37,511 nt of DNA from an uncultured Alphaproteobacteria bacterium (GCA_938083135.1 CALLKY010000069.1:1-37511), one strand, 5' to 3'. Positions 17,515 to 26,060 are shown, counted from the stretch's first letter. The notes: generated by a model from the letters alone, not told the origin. Translations and numbers: made by a program.

Positions 17515-19197
17515 TTACGCCCGTGCGAGCGGCTTGTATTTGATGCGATGTGGCTGGTCTGCATCTTTACCAAGACGGCGCTTTTTGTCCGCCTCATAGT
17601 CCTCATAATTGCCTTCAAACCACTCCACATGGCTATCGCCTTCAAAGGCGAGGATGTGGGTTGCGATGCGATCCAGGAACCAGCGATCATGGCTGATGAC
17701 CACGGCGCAGCCAGGGAATGTCAGCAGAGCTTCCTCCAAGGCGCGGAGCGTATCGACGTCCAGATCATTGGTCGGCTCATCGAGCAGTAGAACATTCGCA
17801 CCTGTTTTCAGCATCTTAGCCAAATGCACCCGGTTGCGTTCACCACCGGAAAGCTGGCCAACGCGCTTTTGTTGGTCTGGACCTTTGAAGTTAAACGCAC
17901 CGACATAGGCGCGGCTTGGTGCTTGGCGTTTGCCAAGCTCAATCATATCCAACCCGTCGGAAATTTCTTCCCATACGGTCTTCTCAGGGCTTAGCGCATC
18001 CCGGTTCTGGTCAATATATCCAAGCCGGACTGTCTCGCCGATTTTCATCGTGCCGGCATCGGGTTTATCGAGGCCATTAATCATGCGGAAAAGTGTGGTT
18101 TTACCCGCACCATTGGGGCCAATCACGCCAACAATGCCGCCGGGCGGCAGACGGAAGGTCAAACCGTCCACAAGCAGCTTGTCGCCAAATGCTTTGGATA
18201 CACCTTCAGCTTCAATGACATTGGCACCCAGGCGTTCGCCCGCTGGGATAACGATCTGGGCTGTGTCCAGGGACTCATTGCCTGCTTCTGCGACCAGCGT
18301 GTCATAGGCCTGGATACGCGCGCGGTTCTTGGCTTGGCGGGCGCGGGGGCTTTGGCGCACCCATTCCAGTTCCTGCTGCAAGGTGCGCTGGCGGGCTTTC
18401 TCTTGGCGTTCTTCCTGCTGCAGGCGCTTTTGCTTTTGCTCCAGCCAGCCAGTGTAATTGCCCTCGTAAGGGATGCCTCGACCGCGATCCAGCTCCAGAA
18501 TCCAGCCCGCTACATTATCCAGGAAGTAGCGATCATGGGTGACGGCCACAACGGTGCCGGGGAAATCAGCCAGGAAGCGTTCCAGCCATGCGACGGATTC
18601 GGCGTCCAGATGGTTAGTCGGCTCATCCAGCAGCAGCATGTCAGGGTTTGAGAGGAGGAGGCGGCAGAGGGCGACGCGGCGGCGTTCACCGCCTGAGAGA
18701 TGCTCAACAGATGCGTCGCCCGGCGGGCAGCGCAGCGCATCCATTGCGATCTCGACCTTGCGCTCAATCGACCAGCCGTCGACGGCGTCAATTTTTTCCT
18801 GAAGCTCGCCCTGTTCGGCGATGGCCTCATTCATTTCGTCGTCGCTCAGCTCTTCAGCGAATTTCATGGAGACTTCATTGAAGCGGTCAATCAAGGATTG
18901 GACTTCACCAACGCCTTCCATGACATTGCCCATGACGTCTTTGTCGGCATTCAACTCCGGCTCTTGCGCCAGGTAGCCGATATTCACACCGTCGGCAGCC
19001 CAGGCTTCGCCGTTAAATTCGGTATCGACGCCAGCCATGATTTTCAGCAGCGTTGATTTACCCGCACCATTCGCACCCAGTACGCCGATCTTGGCACCGG
19101 GTAGGAAGGACAGCCAAATGTTCTCGAGTGTTTTCTTGCCGCCAGGATAAACCTTGGTCAGCTCTTTCATCACATAGATATATTGATAGGAGGCCAT
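17515..19197 (-). CDS. ettA: Energy-dependent translational throttle protein EttA (ABC-F)
   Basis: A 560-residue ABC-F ATPase that binds the ribosomal E site and, in E. coli, gates entry into elongation according to the ATP/ADP ratio. Two ATP-binding cassettes are complete: Walker A GANGAGKS (41-48) and later GPNGAGKT; signatures LSGGERRR and LSGGERNR; Walker [12 protein letters not shown] and [11 protein letters not shown]. The inter-domain linker has the EttA-type arginine- and glutamine-rich helix. There are no membrane segments. The full-length opening [20 protein letters not shown] is the standard EttA start. It is flanked by same-strand genes with gaps of 135 and 81 bases. Confidence 0.95.
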   Translation of the reverse strand: MASYQYIYVMKELTKVYPGGKKTLENIWLSFLPGAKIGVLGANGAGKSTLLKIMAGVDTEFNGEAWAADGVNIGYLAQEPELNADKDVMGNVMEGVGEVQSLIDRFNEVSMKFAEELSDDEMNEAIAEQGELQEKIDAVDGWSIERKVEIAMDALRCPPGDASVEHLSGGERRRVALCRLLLSNPDMLLLDEPTNHLDAESVAWLERFLADFPGTVVAVTHDRYFLDNVAGWILELDRGRGIPYEGNYTGWLEQKQKRLQQEERQEKARQRTLQQELEWVRQSPRARQAKNRARIQAYDTLVAEAGNESLDTAQIVIPAGERLGANVIEAEGVSKAFGDKLLVDGLTFRLPPGGIVGVIGPNGAGKTTLFRMINGLDKPDAGTMKIGETVRLGYIDQNRDALSPEKTVWEEISDGLDMIELGKRQAPSRAYVGAFNFKGPDQQKRVGQLSGGERNRVHLAKMLKTGANVLLLDEPTNDLDVDTLRALEEALLTFPGCAVVISHDRWFLDRIATHILAFEGDSHVEWFEGNYEDYEADKKRRLGKDADQPHRIKYKPLARA

Positions 19198-19278
19198 GGC
19201 TGCACCGCCCTTCCGCTAAAACTGAATATGGGATTTCGCCCGGTTCTACAGCGGGTGCGGGCGCGGCGCAATCAGGCG

Positions 19279-19884
19279 TTATGCCGCCCGCTCAATTGCA
19301 GCGCGGATAAGTTCCAGCCGGTCATTGCCGAAATACATGTCTTCGTAGTCCAGGAAGAACGTTGGGGAGCCGAATACGCCGCGCGCAATGGCTTCATCCG
19401 TAGCGCTGAAAAGCTTCTGTTTGTAGTCCTCGTCATTGATCGCAGCCAGAAACCCTTCACGGTCAAGGCCAGCGTCAGCTGCCAGATCACCCAGGAGATC
19501 CTGCTGGGAGATGTCTTTGTCGTGCAGCCAATAGGCTTCGAAGCAATTGCGGGCATAGGCGCTGATTTTGCCCTGGTCGATTGCATAGAAGCAGCCGCGC
19601 ATGGCACGCACGCTATTCACCGGGAATACGCTTGGGGAGACGATTTCCAGGCCCTCATATCGAGCCCAGTCCGCCATGTCCTTCTTATAGTAACCGTCCT
19701 TGGCCGGAATTGGGTTGTCCCGGCGCTGGTAGACGGACGGGTTTACTTTGTTGAACACGCCGCCCAGCAAAAACGGACGGAACACAAGTTCCGCCCCAAC
19801 GTCTTCCGCAAATGCCTCAATCCGGTGGAACGCAAAATAGGTCCAGGGACTTGAGACGTCGAAGAAGAATTCGAGACGGGGCAT
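19279..19884 (-). CDS. 2-hydroxychromene-2-carboxylate isomerase-like DsbA-family protein
   Basis: A 201-residue thioredoxin-fold protein of the HCCA isomerase / GST-kappa group (PF01323). The N-terminal FDVSSPWTYFAFHRIEAF contains the serine-proline-aromatic motif; the serine activates glutathione in this family. The C-terminal GVFGSPTFFLDYEDMYFGNDRL has the cis-proline loop (GSPTF) and the family-specific GNDRL ending. In naphthalene degraders the enzyme isomerises a chromene carboxylate, but many genomes carry such genes with no aromatic pathway, and none is seen here. The ATG at 19884 is preferred over an upstream TTG five codons earlier. It lies 28 bases after the quinone oxidoreductase gene, probably in the same transcript. 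Confidence 0.85.
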   Translation of the reverse strand: MPRLEFFFDVSSPWTYFAFHRIEAFAEDVGAELVFRPFLLGGVFNKVNPSVYQRRDNPIPAKDGYYKKDMADWARYEGLEIVSPSVFPVNSVRAMRGCFYAIDQGKISAYARNCFEAYWLHDKDISQQDLLGDLAADAGLDREGFLAAINDEDYKQKLFSATDEAIARGVFGSPTFFLDYEDMYFGNDRLELIRAAIERAA

Positions 19885-19912
19885 TGTGTGCGCCTTTTTC
19901 AATAGCTCGGGA

Positions 19913-20893
19913 TCAGGGAATGAGGATCGTCGAGCCTGTGGTTTTGCGGCCTTCGAGATCCCGATGCGCTTGCGGCGCTTCTTTCAGCGCGTAACGCTGG
20001 TTGATCTCAATTTTCACATCGCCATTTGTGACCATCTTGAAAAGCGCACGCGCGGATTTTTCAAGTTCCTGGCGGGTGGCTGTGTAAGCCATCAGCGACG
20101 GGCGCGTGACGTAAAGAGAGCCACGGCTTGCCAATTCACCAAGGTTGAAATCTGCAACCGGGCCAGATGAATTGCCGAAGCTGACCATCATGCCCCGTGG
20201 CTGCAGGCTGTCCAGCGACTGGGTCCAGGTGTCTTTGCCTACACTGTCAAAAACCACTGGCACGCCTTCGCCCTTGGTGAGCTTGCGCACGCGGTCTGAA
20301 ATATTTTGAGTTTTCTTGTAGTCGATGACCTGCTCATAGCCATGCTCTTTCGCGAGCTTGACCTTTTTCGGGCCGCCAGCTGTACCAATCGCATGTGCGC
20401 CAATGGCGTTCAGCCATTGACCTGCGATCAACCCAACGCCGCCAGCTGCAGCTTGGAACAGCACCCATTCGTCTTTTTTGACCTTGTAGGTGCGGTTGAT
20501 GAGGTATTCGACCGTCATACCCTTCAGCATCATTGCTGCTGCGGTTTCATCATCAACGCCTTTGGGCAGTTTGATGAGGGTTGCGGCCGGCATGATGCGG
20601 GCTTCGGAATATGCGCCAAGCGGGCCGGAGCCATAGGCAACGCGGTCCCCTTTTTTAACGTGGGTAACACCTTTGCCGACAGCTTCAACAACGCCAGCGG
20701 CTTCAAGACCAATGCCGCTTGGGAACTCAATCGGGTACAGGCCGGAGCGGTGATATGTGTCGATGTAGTTCAAGCCAATTGCCGTATGCCGGACCAGGGC
20801 TTCGCCTGCTCCCGGGTCGCCAAGTTCCTTGATACGCCACTTCATAACCGTTGGTGGGCCGGCCTTCTCAAAAACGAACGCATGCACCTGCAT
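19913..20893 (-). CDS. qor: Zinc-independent NADPH:quinone oxidoreductase (MDR family)
   Basis: A 326-residue medium-chain reductase lacking the structural and catalytic zinc cysteines of alcohol dehydrogenases. Features are NYIDTYHRSGLYP near residue 42, PSGIGLEAAGVVEAVG and the nucleotide-binding AAAGGVGLIAGQWL. This matches QorA-type quinone reductases, which reduce quinones with NADPH. It is divergent from the selenoprotein gene across a 95-base region and upstream of the glutathione-dependent isomerase-like gene, so a detoxification or redox role for the pair is plausible but inferred. Confidence 0.88.
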   Translation of the reverse strand: MQVHAFVFEKAGPPTVMKWRIKELGDPGAGEALVRHTAIGLNYIDTYHRSGLYPIEFPSGIGLEAAGVVEAVGKGVTHVKKGDRVAYGSGPLGAYSEARIMPAATLIKLPKGVDDETAAAMMLKGMTVEYLINRTYKVKKDEWVLFQAAAGGVGLIAGQWLNAIGAHAIGTAGGPKKVKLAKEHGYEQVIDYKKTQNISDRVRKLTKGEGVPVVFDSVGKDTWTQSLDSLQPRGMMVSFGNSSGPVADFNLGELASRGSLYVTRPSLMAYTATRQELEKSARALFKMVTNGDVKIEINQRYALKEAPQAHRDLEGRKTTGSTILIP

Positions 20894-20988
20894 CTAGCGA
20901 ATTCCCCCGAAAGATTTATGTTCGCCGCATTATTGCGTCGGGTAGACAGGGCGACGAACTTTTATAAGTGGATGAGTAAGATTACGAT

Positions 20989-22314
20989 ATGAATCAACGC
21001 AACGCAATAAATCCAGCCTCCCGCCAGACGCAATGGCGCTATGCTCTGGACGCATTGCAGACCTGCATTTCACGATTGGGAGCGACCAAATTGGCGCGAA
21101 TTGAAGACATGCCGGAAGGGTTGGCCAAGCATATGCGCCACCTTCCATTACCAGAGTTCCCGGAGACTCCTTACGTCTCTGGCCCGCCCGTAGCGGAGCG
21201 CCGTGTGGCGCTTGTGTCCACGGCTGGGCTTTCTATGCGCGGCGAGGCACCGTTCGGAATGGGCGGGGCGGATTACCGGGTCATTCCAGGTGATGCCGGT
21301 CCTGGCGACATTGTGATGAGCCATATTTCCGTGAACTATGATCGCACAGGGTATCAGCGCGATTGGAATGTTGTCCTGCCCTTGGACAGGCTGCGGGAAA
21401 TGGCAGTGGATGGCGCAATTGGCAGCGTTGCGGATCATCACTACAGCTTCATGGGGGCGACTGATCCGGCGGAAATGGAATCCGCTGCAAAAGATATCGC
21501 AGGCCACATGGCGGCTGAAGGCGTTGACGCCGTTCTGCTCCTGCCGGTTTGACCAAACTGCACGCGCGCCGTGAGCGCGCTTGCCCATTACTTTGAAACC
21601 GCGGGCATCCCGACAACCTTGTCGGCCCTTGTGCGCGAGCACGCCGAGGCCATGCACCCGCCGCGCGCGCTCGCTGTGCCGTTTGAACTTGGCCGCCCAC
21701 TGGGTGCGCCTGAAGATGCAGCTTTCCAGCGTCGCGTGATCACTGCAGCGCTGGCGCTACTGGAGCGGCCTAGCGGACCGATCCTGGAAGACTATCCAGA
21801 AGATGCGCCAGCAGACGGTGCTGCATCTGAAGCGGATGAAGGTTGGGCGTGTCCAGTGAGCTTCGCCCAGCCGAAAGCGGATGCGCCTAAGACACTCGCG
21901 GCGCGACTTCAGGCGGAAGTCGCGCAGATGAAACCGTGGCACGAGGCCTGGAAACGCCGGAAAGGCTTCTCCGGCATTGGTGCTGCAGGTGCGGAAGTAG
22001 AGGCGCTGGCAGATTACCTTGGCCAGTTCGCAGATGGCGCGGATGTTTCCCCGCCTGTTGCTGCCGCTCAACCGGCAGACGGCATGAAGCTGGCGATCAA
22101 TGATCTGATGACGTTCTATCAGGAGGCCGCGAATGCCCAGCCGGGTACAGCAGGCGGTATCCAGCAGATCAGCGATTGGTTCTGGACCGAAACGGTTGCG
22201 GGTGAGGTGCTGCTTGCAGCGCGAAAGGTCAGCAAGACGGGAGATGATAAGCGGGTCGCGTTTGTACTGGACCGCTTAGCACTTCCGCATATTGCGGCGG
22301 CGCATGATCGCTGA
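20989..22314 (+). CDS. GrdB/PrdB-family selenoprotein with UGA-encoded selenocysteine
   Basis: Conventional reading stops at TGA 21550-21552, but the same frame continues open to 22314. Upstream (187 residues) and downstream sequence together match the glycine/sarcosine/betaine/D-proline reductase selenoprotein B family (PF07355): MSHISVNYDRTGYQRDWNVV, then DAVLLLPV-U-PNCTRAVSAL, then REHAEAMHPPRALAVPFELG, which are the family blocks in order. Read through, the product is 441 residues with Sec at 188 and Cys at 191, a U-x-x-C redox motif. A SECIS-like hairpin follows (21561-21583). The last 200 or so residues, beyond the core domain, contain GWACPV and MKPWHEAWKRRKG. Proteobacterial relatives are not part of Clostridium-type glycine reductase operons, and their substrate is unknown to me. 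The start is the ATG at 20989 with a poor ribosome binding site. The alternative is an authentic stop with a decayed gene, less likely given the intact motifs. Confidence 0.88.
21561..21583 (+). promoter_or_regulatory. Candidate bacterial SECIS element
   Basis: The stem GCGCGC (21564-21569) pairs with GCGCGC (21575-21580) around the loop CGTGA; below a C/T mismatch the stem resumes with C-G and A-T pairs (21561-21562 with 21582-21583). The apical loop begins 17 bases after the UGA and has G as its second base. This fits the bacterial SECIS rule as I recall it: a loop about 16-37 bases after the UGA with a G in its first two positions. It lies inside the coding sequence, as expected in bacteria. 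Confidence 0.65.
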
Positions 22315-22338
22315 GGCGGATTTGAGTGTGATGGTCGG

Positions 22339-23358
22339 CTATCTGACCGTCACCTCAACCCGCCTGTTGCGGCGTTCAGCAACACCGTCTCCGGTTGCGA
22401 CCAGGGGCCTGGCTTCACCACGGGCGTAGATCAAGAAAGAGTCTTCCGGCACGTTGAGGCCGGAGAGTGCTGCGCGCACGGCCTCTGCCCGGGCTTCACT
22501 GAGCGTCAGGTTTGTTCGATCATCGCCGGCGCGATCTGCAAACCCTAGAATTTCTACATCTGGGGCGGGTCTGTCGAGCGCGTCAGCGGCGGCTTCTGCC
22601 AGCGTTGTGCGCGCTTCGTCCGTTAATGCTGCGGAGCCGGATGCAAAAAAGACTGTGAAAACCGCAGCAGGTTCGGGCAGCAAGGAAATTGCGCCCTTGG
22701 CGACTTTTTCGTTTTCGCGCCGGGTCAACTGAGCATCGCGTGATTCGCCGCGCTCATGCACAAATCCCGCAGCATTCGGCTTGTCGAGCAGGGTTTTCTT
22801 ACCGTCACTGCCACCAAGCTCCACCGCGCCGACATGTCCGTCAGCGCTTCGCATGACCAAGCTCCAGTCGGCATCAAGCCCAGCTTCCCGGCGTGTGCCT
22901 TTCACGGCTTCAATGAACCGGTCGCGGCACCAGGTTAAATCTGCGTCCTGGTGGCCTTCCTCCGCTTCCTCAAGCCAGCACTCAAATGCGCCATGAGCGC
23001 GTGCCAGATCCTTCGGTGCGCGAAGCTTGCCACCATCCAGCAGTGTCATCAGCTGGGCGCGGGCTGACGTTAATTCATCCACAAACTGCGGCTCGATATC
23101 ATAAGCGGTTAGTTCGTGAGGATAGATCGTGACGGCGCGGGCGGCTTCCACAGAGCGAGCAAGAAAGCGCTTCGCATCCAGATGATCATTCTGGGCCGCT
23201 TCTTTGTCCGCCATCAGCAGGAATTCCTGCTGTAACTGGGCGCGGTAAGGCTCAGGGTAAGGCGGGATCGCGTCTTGGCGTTCAATCTGCTCCTGGCTGG
23301 TGCACCCAACCAAAGCTGCCGTAGCAACCAACAGCATACAACGCATGTGAAACGTCAT
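22339..23358 (-). CDS. OmpA-family outer-membrane lipoprotein
   Basis: A 339-residue protein. The N-terminus has a lipoprotein signal (MRCMLLVATAALVGC, lipobox LVGC), so the mature protein is probably lipid-anchored in the outer membrane. The central region of about 200 residues is helical and charged with no recognised domain. The C-terminus is an OmpA domain (PF00691) that binds peptidoglycan: VFFASGSAALTDEA, then GFADRAGDDRTNLTLSEARAEAV, with the diaminopimelate-binding Asp and Arg positions present, ending RRNRRVEVTVR. The start is set at 23358, five bases after GGGGG; 23361 and an upstream 23421 start are alternatives. It follows a FecR-domain gene by 118 bases on the same strand. Confidence 0.8.
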   Translation of the reverse strand: MTFHMRCMLLVATAALVGCTSQEQIERQDAIPPYPEPYRAQLQQEFLLMADKEAAQNDHLDAKRFLARSVEAARAVTIYPHELTAYDIEPQFVDELTSARAQLMTLLDGGKLRAPKDLARAHGAFECWLEEAEEGHQDADLTWCRDRFIEAVKGTRREAGLDADWSLVMRSADGHVGAVELGGSDGKKTLLDKPNAAGFVHERGESRDAQLTRRENEKVAKGAISLLPEPAAVFTVFFASGSAALTDEARTTLAEAAADALDRPAPDVEILGFADRAGDDRTNLTLSEARAEAVRAALSGLNVPEDSFLIYARGEARPLVATGDGVAERRNRRVEVTVR

Positions 23359-23476
23359 CATAGCCCCCAAGCCTGAAACATGCGGCGCAAATTCGGACGA
23401 ATCAGCGCGCGCATTCGTCATCAGCTAGAGACTAGCCGTGATGTGTGCCCAAGCCAAAGCACACTTTCCAGGCGCA

Positions 23477-23944
23477 CTATTTGTCGAGCGGCACATCTGT
23501 CAGCGCGACAAAAGTCGTGCCACGCACACCCAGAATGGCGCTTGGCGTACGGACCTGCATGGCACCGGGCTTACGTTTTGTGACGCGGCCCGAAACAAAG
23601 GCGGCGAGGCCTTTCTTTAAATCCGTGCGCATTTCGACAGAGCCGTCGGTCTTGCCGGGCTCAAACACAAATTTCGAAATTGCGAGCTTTGCATTCGGAC
23701 CGACAGACACCCGGCTATTGTCGCGGAAGGTCAGGCCAGCGCCGCTGCCTGCACCCGTTACGACGACATCATCCTTTGCCAGACGGTCGCCGACTTTGGC
23801 GGGACGCAGCGCCCCGTCACGTTCGATAGAGACTTCACCAGCTATGCGTTTGATGCGGGCTGCCCAATCAGGATTGGCATTTGCTAACGCGGCCACTGGG
23901 CTAAGAGCCAGGGCAGCGACGGCGGCGATCAATAATGCGCGCAT
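23477..23944 (-). CDS. Periplasmic FecR-domain protein
   Basis: A 155-residue secreted protein: signal peptide (ALLIAAVAALALSPVAALANA) followed by one FecR domain (PF04773), recognised from GEVSIERDGALRPAKVGDRL, DDVVVTGAGSGAGLTFRDNSR and the closing VRTPSAILGVRGTTF. It lacks an N-terminal cytoplasmic anti-sigma region or membrane helix, so it is a free periplasmic FecR domain rather than a sigma-factor regulator. Free FecR domains are often encoded beside OmpA-type or adenylate-cyclase genes, and here an OmpA lipoprotein follows. The start follows GGAGAA seven bases upstream. Confidence 0.85.
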   Translation of the reverse strand: MRALLIAAVAALALSPVAALANANPDWAARIKRIAGEVSIERDGALRPAKVGDRLAKDDVVVTGAGSGAGLTFRDNSRVSVGPNAKLAISKFVFEPGKTDGSVEMRTDLKKGLAAFVSGRVTKRKPGAMQVRTPSAILGVRGTTFVALTDVPLDK

Positions 23945-24092
23945 ATGACAGTTCTCCGTTTAGTGTTGTTCCAGCCCCGAAGCGCCTACCGAGATATTGT
24001 ACCATAAGGCACGTGTCTCATTGGGAGAGAAGTGAGGACTCCCTGTCCGTCTTCAAGCAATAACTGGGCCGCGATTTAGCTCAATATCAGAT

Positions 24093-24121
24093 TTGACGAA
24101 TTAAGGCATTGATTTTGTAAT
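24093..24121 (+). promoter_or_regulatory. Sigma-70-type promoter for the DUF3237-pgsA-moa operon
   Basis: TTGACG (24093-24098) and TGTAAT (24116-24121) are separated by exactly 17 bases; each matches the consensus at five of six positions. Transcription from here would leave a 5' leader of about 130 bases before the DUF3237 start. Confidence 0.65.
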
Positions 24122-24171
24122 AAAAAACTTCGCTCTTGGCCGCCGACTGCTAGGGATTCATTCCATTTGAA

Positions 24172-24187
24172 TGTGACGAAGGTCACA
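24172..24187. promoter_or_regulatory. CRP/FNR-type operator
   Basis: TGTGACGAAGGTCACA is a perfect TGTGA-N6-TCACA palindrome, the classical CRP half-site arrangement. It lies about 50 bases downstream of the promoter -10 and 74 bases upstream of the DUF3237 start. If 24093-24121 is the only promoter, binding there would repress it; with an unseen downstream promoter it could activate. Confidence 0.6.
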
Positions 24188-24261
24188 CAGGCCGCTTGGC
24201 CTTGGGCCGGTGCTGGTGTAGCGATATTCACAAATGCGACACGGCAAAAAGGTCCGTTCTG

Positions 24262-24729
24262 ATGTCTACATTGCCGAAACCATCTTTCCGTCTCCTGTTT
24301 GACTGCGTGCTGCAGGCTGAGCCGCCGAAGGTTATCGGTGAGACGCCCCATGGCCTGCGGCGGGTGATCGCGATCACTGGCGGCTGGTTCGACGGGCCGA
24401 ATATGTCCGGTGAGGTTCTACCCGGCGGGTCCGACTGGCAGCTTATCCGGCAGGATGGGGTCGTTAGCGTTGAATCCCGATACATGCTGCAAACAGGTGA
24501 TGGCGCTTTGATCTTTGTGCATAACCGTGGTGTCAGGGTCGCGAACCCAGAAATCAGCGCCAAGCTGGATGGCGGTGAAGATGTGGAACCGTCAGAATAT
24601 CGGTTCCGGACTACGCCAACATTTGAAACCGGCGCTGAAGAATACATGTGGCTGAATAGTGTGGTTGCCGTTGCGTCTGCCGCCCGACGCCCGCGCGGTG
24701 CTGAACTTGCTGTGTTTGAAGTCCTTTGA
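24262..24729 (+). CDS. DUF3237-domain protein
   Basis: A 155-residue cytoplasmic protein of the DUF3237 family (PF11578), recognised from GGWFDGPNMSGEVLPGGSDWQ, VVSVESRYMLQTGDGALIFV and the C-terminal FETGAEEYMWLNSVVAVA. The family is a beta-barrel of unknown function, sometimes next to aromatic or hydroxyacid catabolic genes. The ATG at 24262 is chosen for AAGG nine bases upstream; the open frame reaches back to 24196. Its stop overlaps the pgsA start by four bases, implying co-transcription with the phospholipid and molybdopterin genes, an odd partner set. Confidence 0.8.
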   Translation: MSTLPKPSFRLLFDCVLQAEPPKVIGETPHGLRRVIAITGGWFDGPNMSGEVLPGGSDWQLIRQDGVVSVESRYMLQTGDGALIFVHNRGVRVANPEISAKLDGGEDVEPSEYRFRTTPTFETGAEEYMWLNSVVAVASAARRPRGAELAVFEVL

Positions 24730-25286
24730 ATTTTCCAACCTGGCTCACTTTGGCGCGCATCTTGGCGACGCCTATTGTTGCATTTCTGATGGCCATGGAC
24801 GGGCCACGGGGCAGCATTTTGGCCGCAGCACTATTCGCACTGGCGGCTGCGACCGATTGGCTGGACGGCTATCTGGCCCGGAAATGGAACCAAACATCTA
24901 CGTTAGGTGCGATGCTTGATCCGATAGCAGATAAGCTGATTGTCGGCATCACGCTGGCGATGCTGCTTTGGCTCGGTGCGGTTAGTGGGTGGCACGTAGC
25001 ACCTGCGATCATCATCTTGGGCCGCGAAATTCTGGTGTCCGGCTTGCGGGAAGCCATGGCCGGTATGAATGCGCCGCGCATTCCGTCGTCATTTGCTGCA
25101 AAGCTAAAAACGGCTGCTCAGATGGTTGCACTGACACTGCTGACCCTCGGGCCTGCAAGCGGCATTCTGGGCATCGTCCAGGTTGGACAGGCGCTGCTTT
25201 GGGTGGCCGCAGGGCTCACGGCTTGGACGGGGGCGGCATATCTCCGCGCGGCCTTAACGGCGGTCCGCAAGGCGGATGCGGCATGA
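24726..25286 (+). CDS. pgsA: CDP-diacylglycerol--glycerol-3-phosphate 3-phosphatidyltransferase
   Basis: This enzyme makes phosphatidylglycerophosphate, committing CDP-diacylglycerol to phosphatidylglycerol and cardiolipin synthesis at the inner membrane. The 186-residue protein carries the complete CDP-alcohol phosphatidyltransferase motif: D44, D47, G48, A51, R52, G61, D65 and D69 (DWLDGYLAR, then GAMLDPIADK). The N-terminal NFPTWLTLARILATP matches the family start, so the TTG at 24726 is the likely initiator, inside the stop of the preceding gene. Its TGA overlaps the mobB ATG. pgsA next to moaD/moaE is a known arrangement in Alphaproteobacteria. Confidence 0.93.
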   Translation: MNFPTWLTLARILATPIVAFLMAMDGPRGSILAAALFALAAATDWLDGYLARKWNQTSTLGAMLDPIADKLIVGITLAMLLWLGAVSGWHVAPAIIILGREILVSGLREAMAGMNAPRIPSSFAAKLKTAAQMVALTLLTLGPASGILGIVQVGQALLWVAAGLTAWTGAAYLRAALTAVRKADAA

Positions 25287-25804
25287 AAGCAATTGGCGTC
25301 GCGGGTTGGAGCGGGTCCGGCAAGACCATGCTGGTTTCGGGCATTGTTAACGCCTTAACGGCGGCTGGCGTCAGCGTTTCCACGATTAAGCATGCGCACC
25401 GGCGGTTTGATATGGACCGTGAAGGCAAGGATAGCCACCGCCATCGCACAGCAGGGGCCGGCCAAGTGTTAGTGATTTCGCCCGAACGCTCCGCCTTGCT
25501 GACAGAACATCGGGGGGCAGCCGAGCCATCGTTGCAGGACGCGCTCAAGATGCTGAACCCGGTGGACCTGGTTGTTATCGAAGGCTACCGGGGTGCGGGC
25601 ATTCCAAAAATCGAAATCTGGCGGAGCGGTCGTGGTGGTGATCCACTATGGCCGGATGATCCAAATATCATCGCAGTCGCAAGCGATGTTGCGGAAGATG
25701 CATTGCCGGCCCCGCTGGGCGCGCTACCTTTACTGGACCTGGACGATCACGCCGCCGCCGCTGCATTCGTGCAGCGTCAGATGGCTTTGCTGATAGAGAG
25801 TTGA
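25283..25804 (+). CDS. mobB: Molybdopterin-guanine dinucleotide biosynthesis adaptor MobB
   Basis: A 173-residue P-loop GTPase that assists MobA in nucleotide attachment to molybdopterin. The Walker A motif is GWSGSGKT (residues 8-15), followed by VSTIKHAHRRFDMDREGKDS, the family switch region (KHxHHxxDxDxxGKDS), RTAGAGQVLV and VIEGYRGAGIPKIEIWR. The start at 25283 overlaps the pgsA stop (ATGA); the frame is open much further upstream, but that is antisense or out-of-frame to pgsA. Four bases separate it from moaD. Confidence 0.92.
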   Translation: MKAIGVAGWSGSGKTMLVSGIVNALTAAGVSVSTIKHAHRRFDMDREGKDSHRHRTAGAGQVLVISPERSALLTEHRGAAEPSLQDALKMLNPVDLVVIEGYRGAGIPKIEIWRSGRGGDPLWPDDPNIIAVASDVAEDALPAPLGALPLLDLDDHAAAAAFVQRQMALLIES

Positions 25805-25808
25805 TCCG

Positions 25809-26060
25809 ATGAAGATCCTGTATTTCGCATGGCTCCGAACTGAAATTGGCATGGCAGAGGAAACGGCCAGTCCGCCTGAGACCGTCACGACCGCCGGTGC
25901 TTTGATCGACTGGCTCGCGGCCCTTAGCCCGCGCCACGGGACTGCTTTTGAGAAGCGGAATAGTATTCGGGTCGCGATTGACCAGGAATTTGCTGAAACG
26001 GATTCGGTAATTACTGGCGCTAATGAGGTCGCATTCTTTCCGCCGGTAACGGGGGGCTAA
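25809..26060 (+). CDS. moaD: Molybdopterin synthase small subunit
   Basis: An 83-residue ubiquitin-fold sulfur carrier. It begins MKILYFAWLRTEIG and ends FFPPVTGG; the terminal Gly-Gly is thiocarboxylated by MoeB and donates sulfur to cyclic pyranopterin monophosphate within the MoaD2-MoaE2 synthase. It lies four bases after mobB and four before moaE. Confidence 0.93.
   Translation: MKILYFAWLRTEIGMAEETASPPETVTTAGALIDWLAALSPRHGTAFEKRNSIRVAIDQEFAETDSVITGANEVAFFPPVTGG

Larger units (their letters stand above)
23945..24261. other. Regulatory intergenic region between fecR-type and DUF3237 genes
   Basis: A 317-base AT-rich gap between divergent genes. It contains a strong plus-strand promoter (24093-24121), a TGTGA-N6-TCACA palindrome (24172-24187) and an AT-rich stretch at 24108-24130. 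A short tRNA-like string at about 24070-24085 does not fold into a tRNA. No coding sequence was found. Confidence 0.6.

Noticed and set aside
24068-24140. tRNA-like string (GGGCCGCGATTTAGCTCA) that might have been a tRNA, even tRNA-Sec
   Set aside because: No acceptor pairing, no anticodon stem and no TTCAA T-loop follow; it overlaps the promoter instead.
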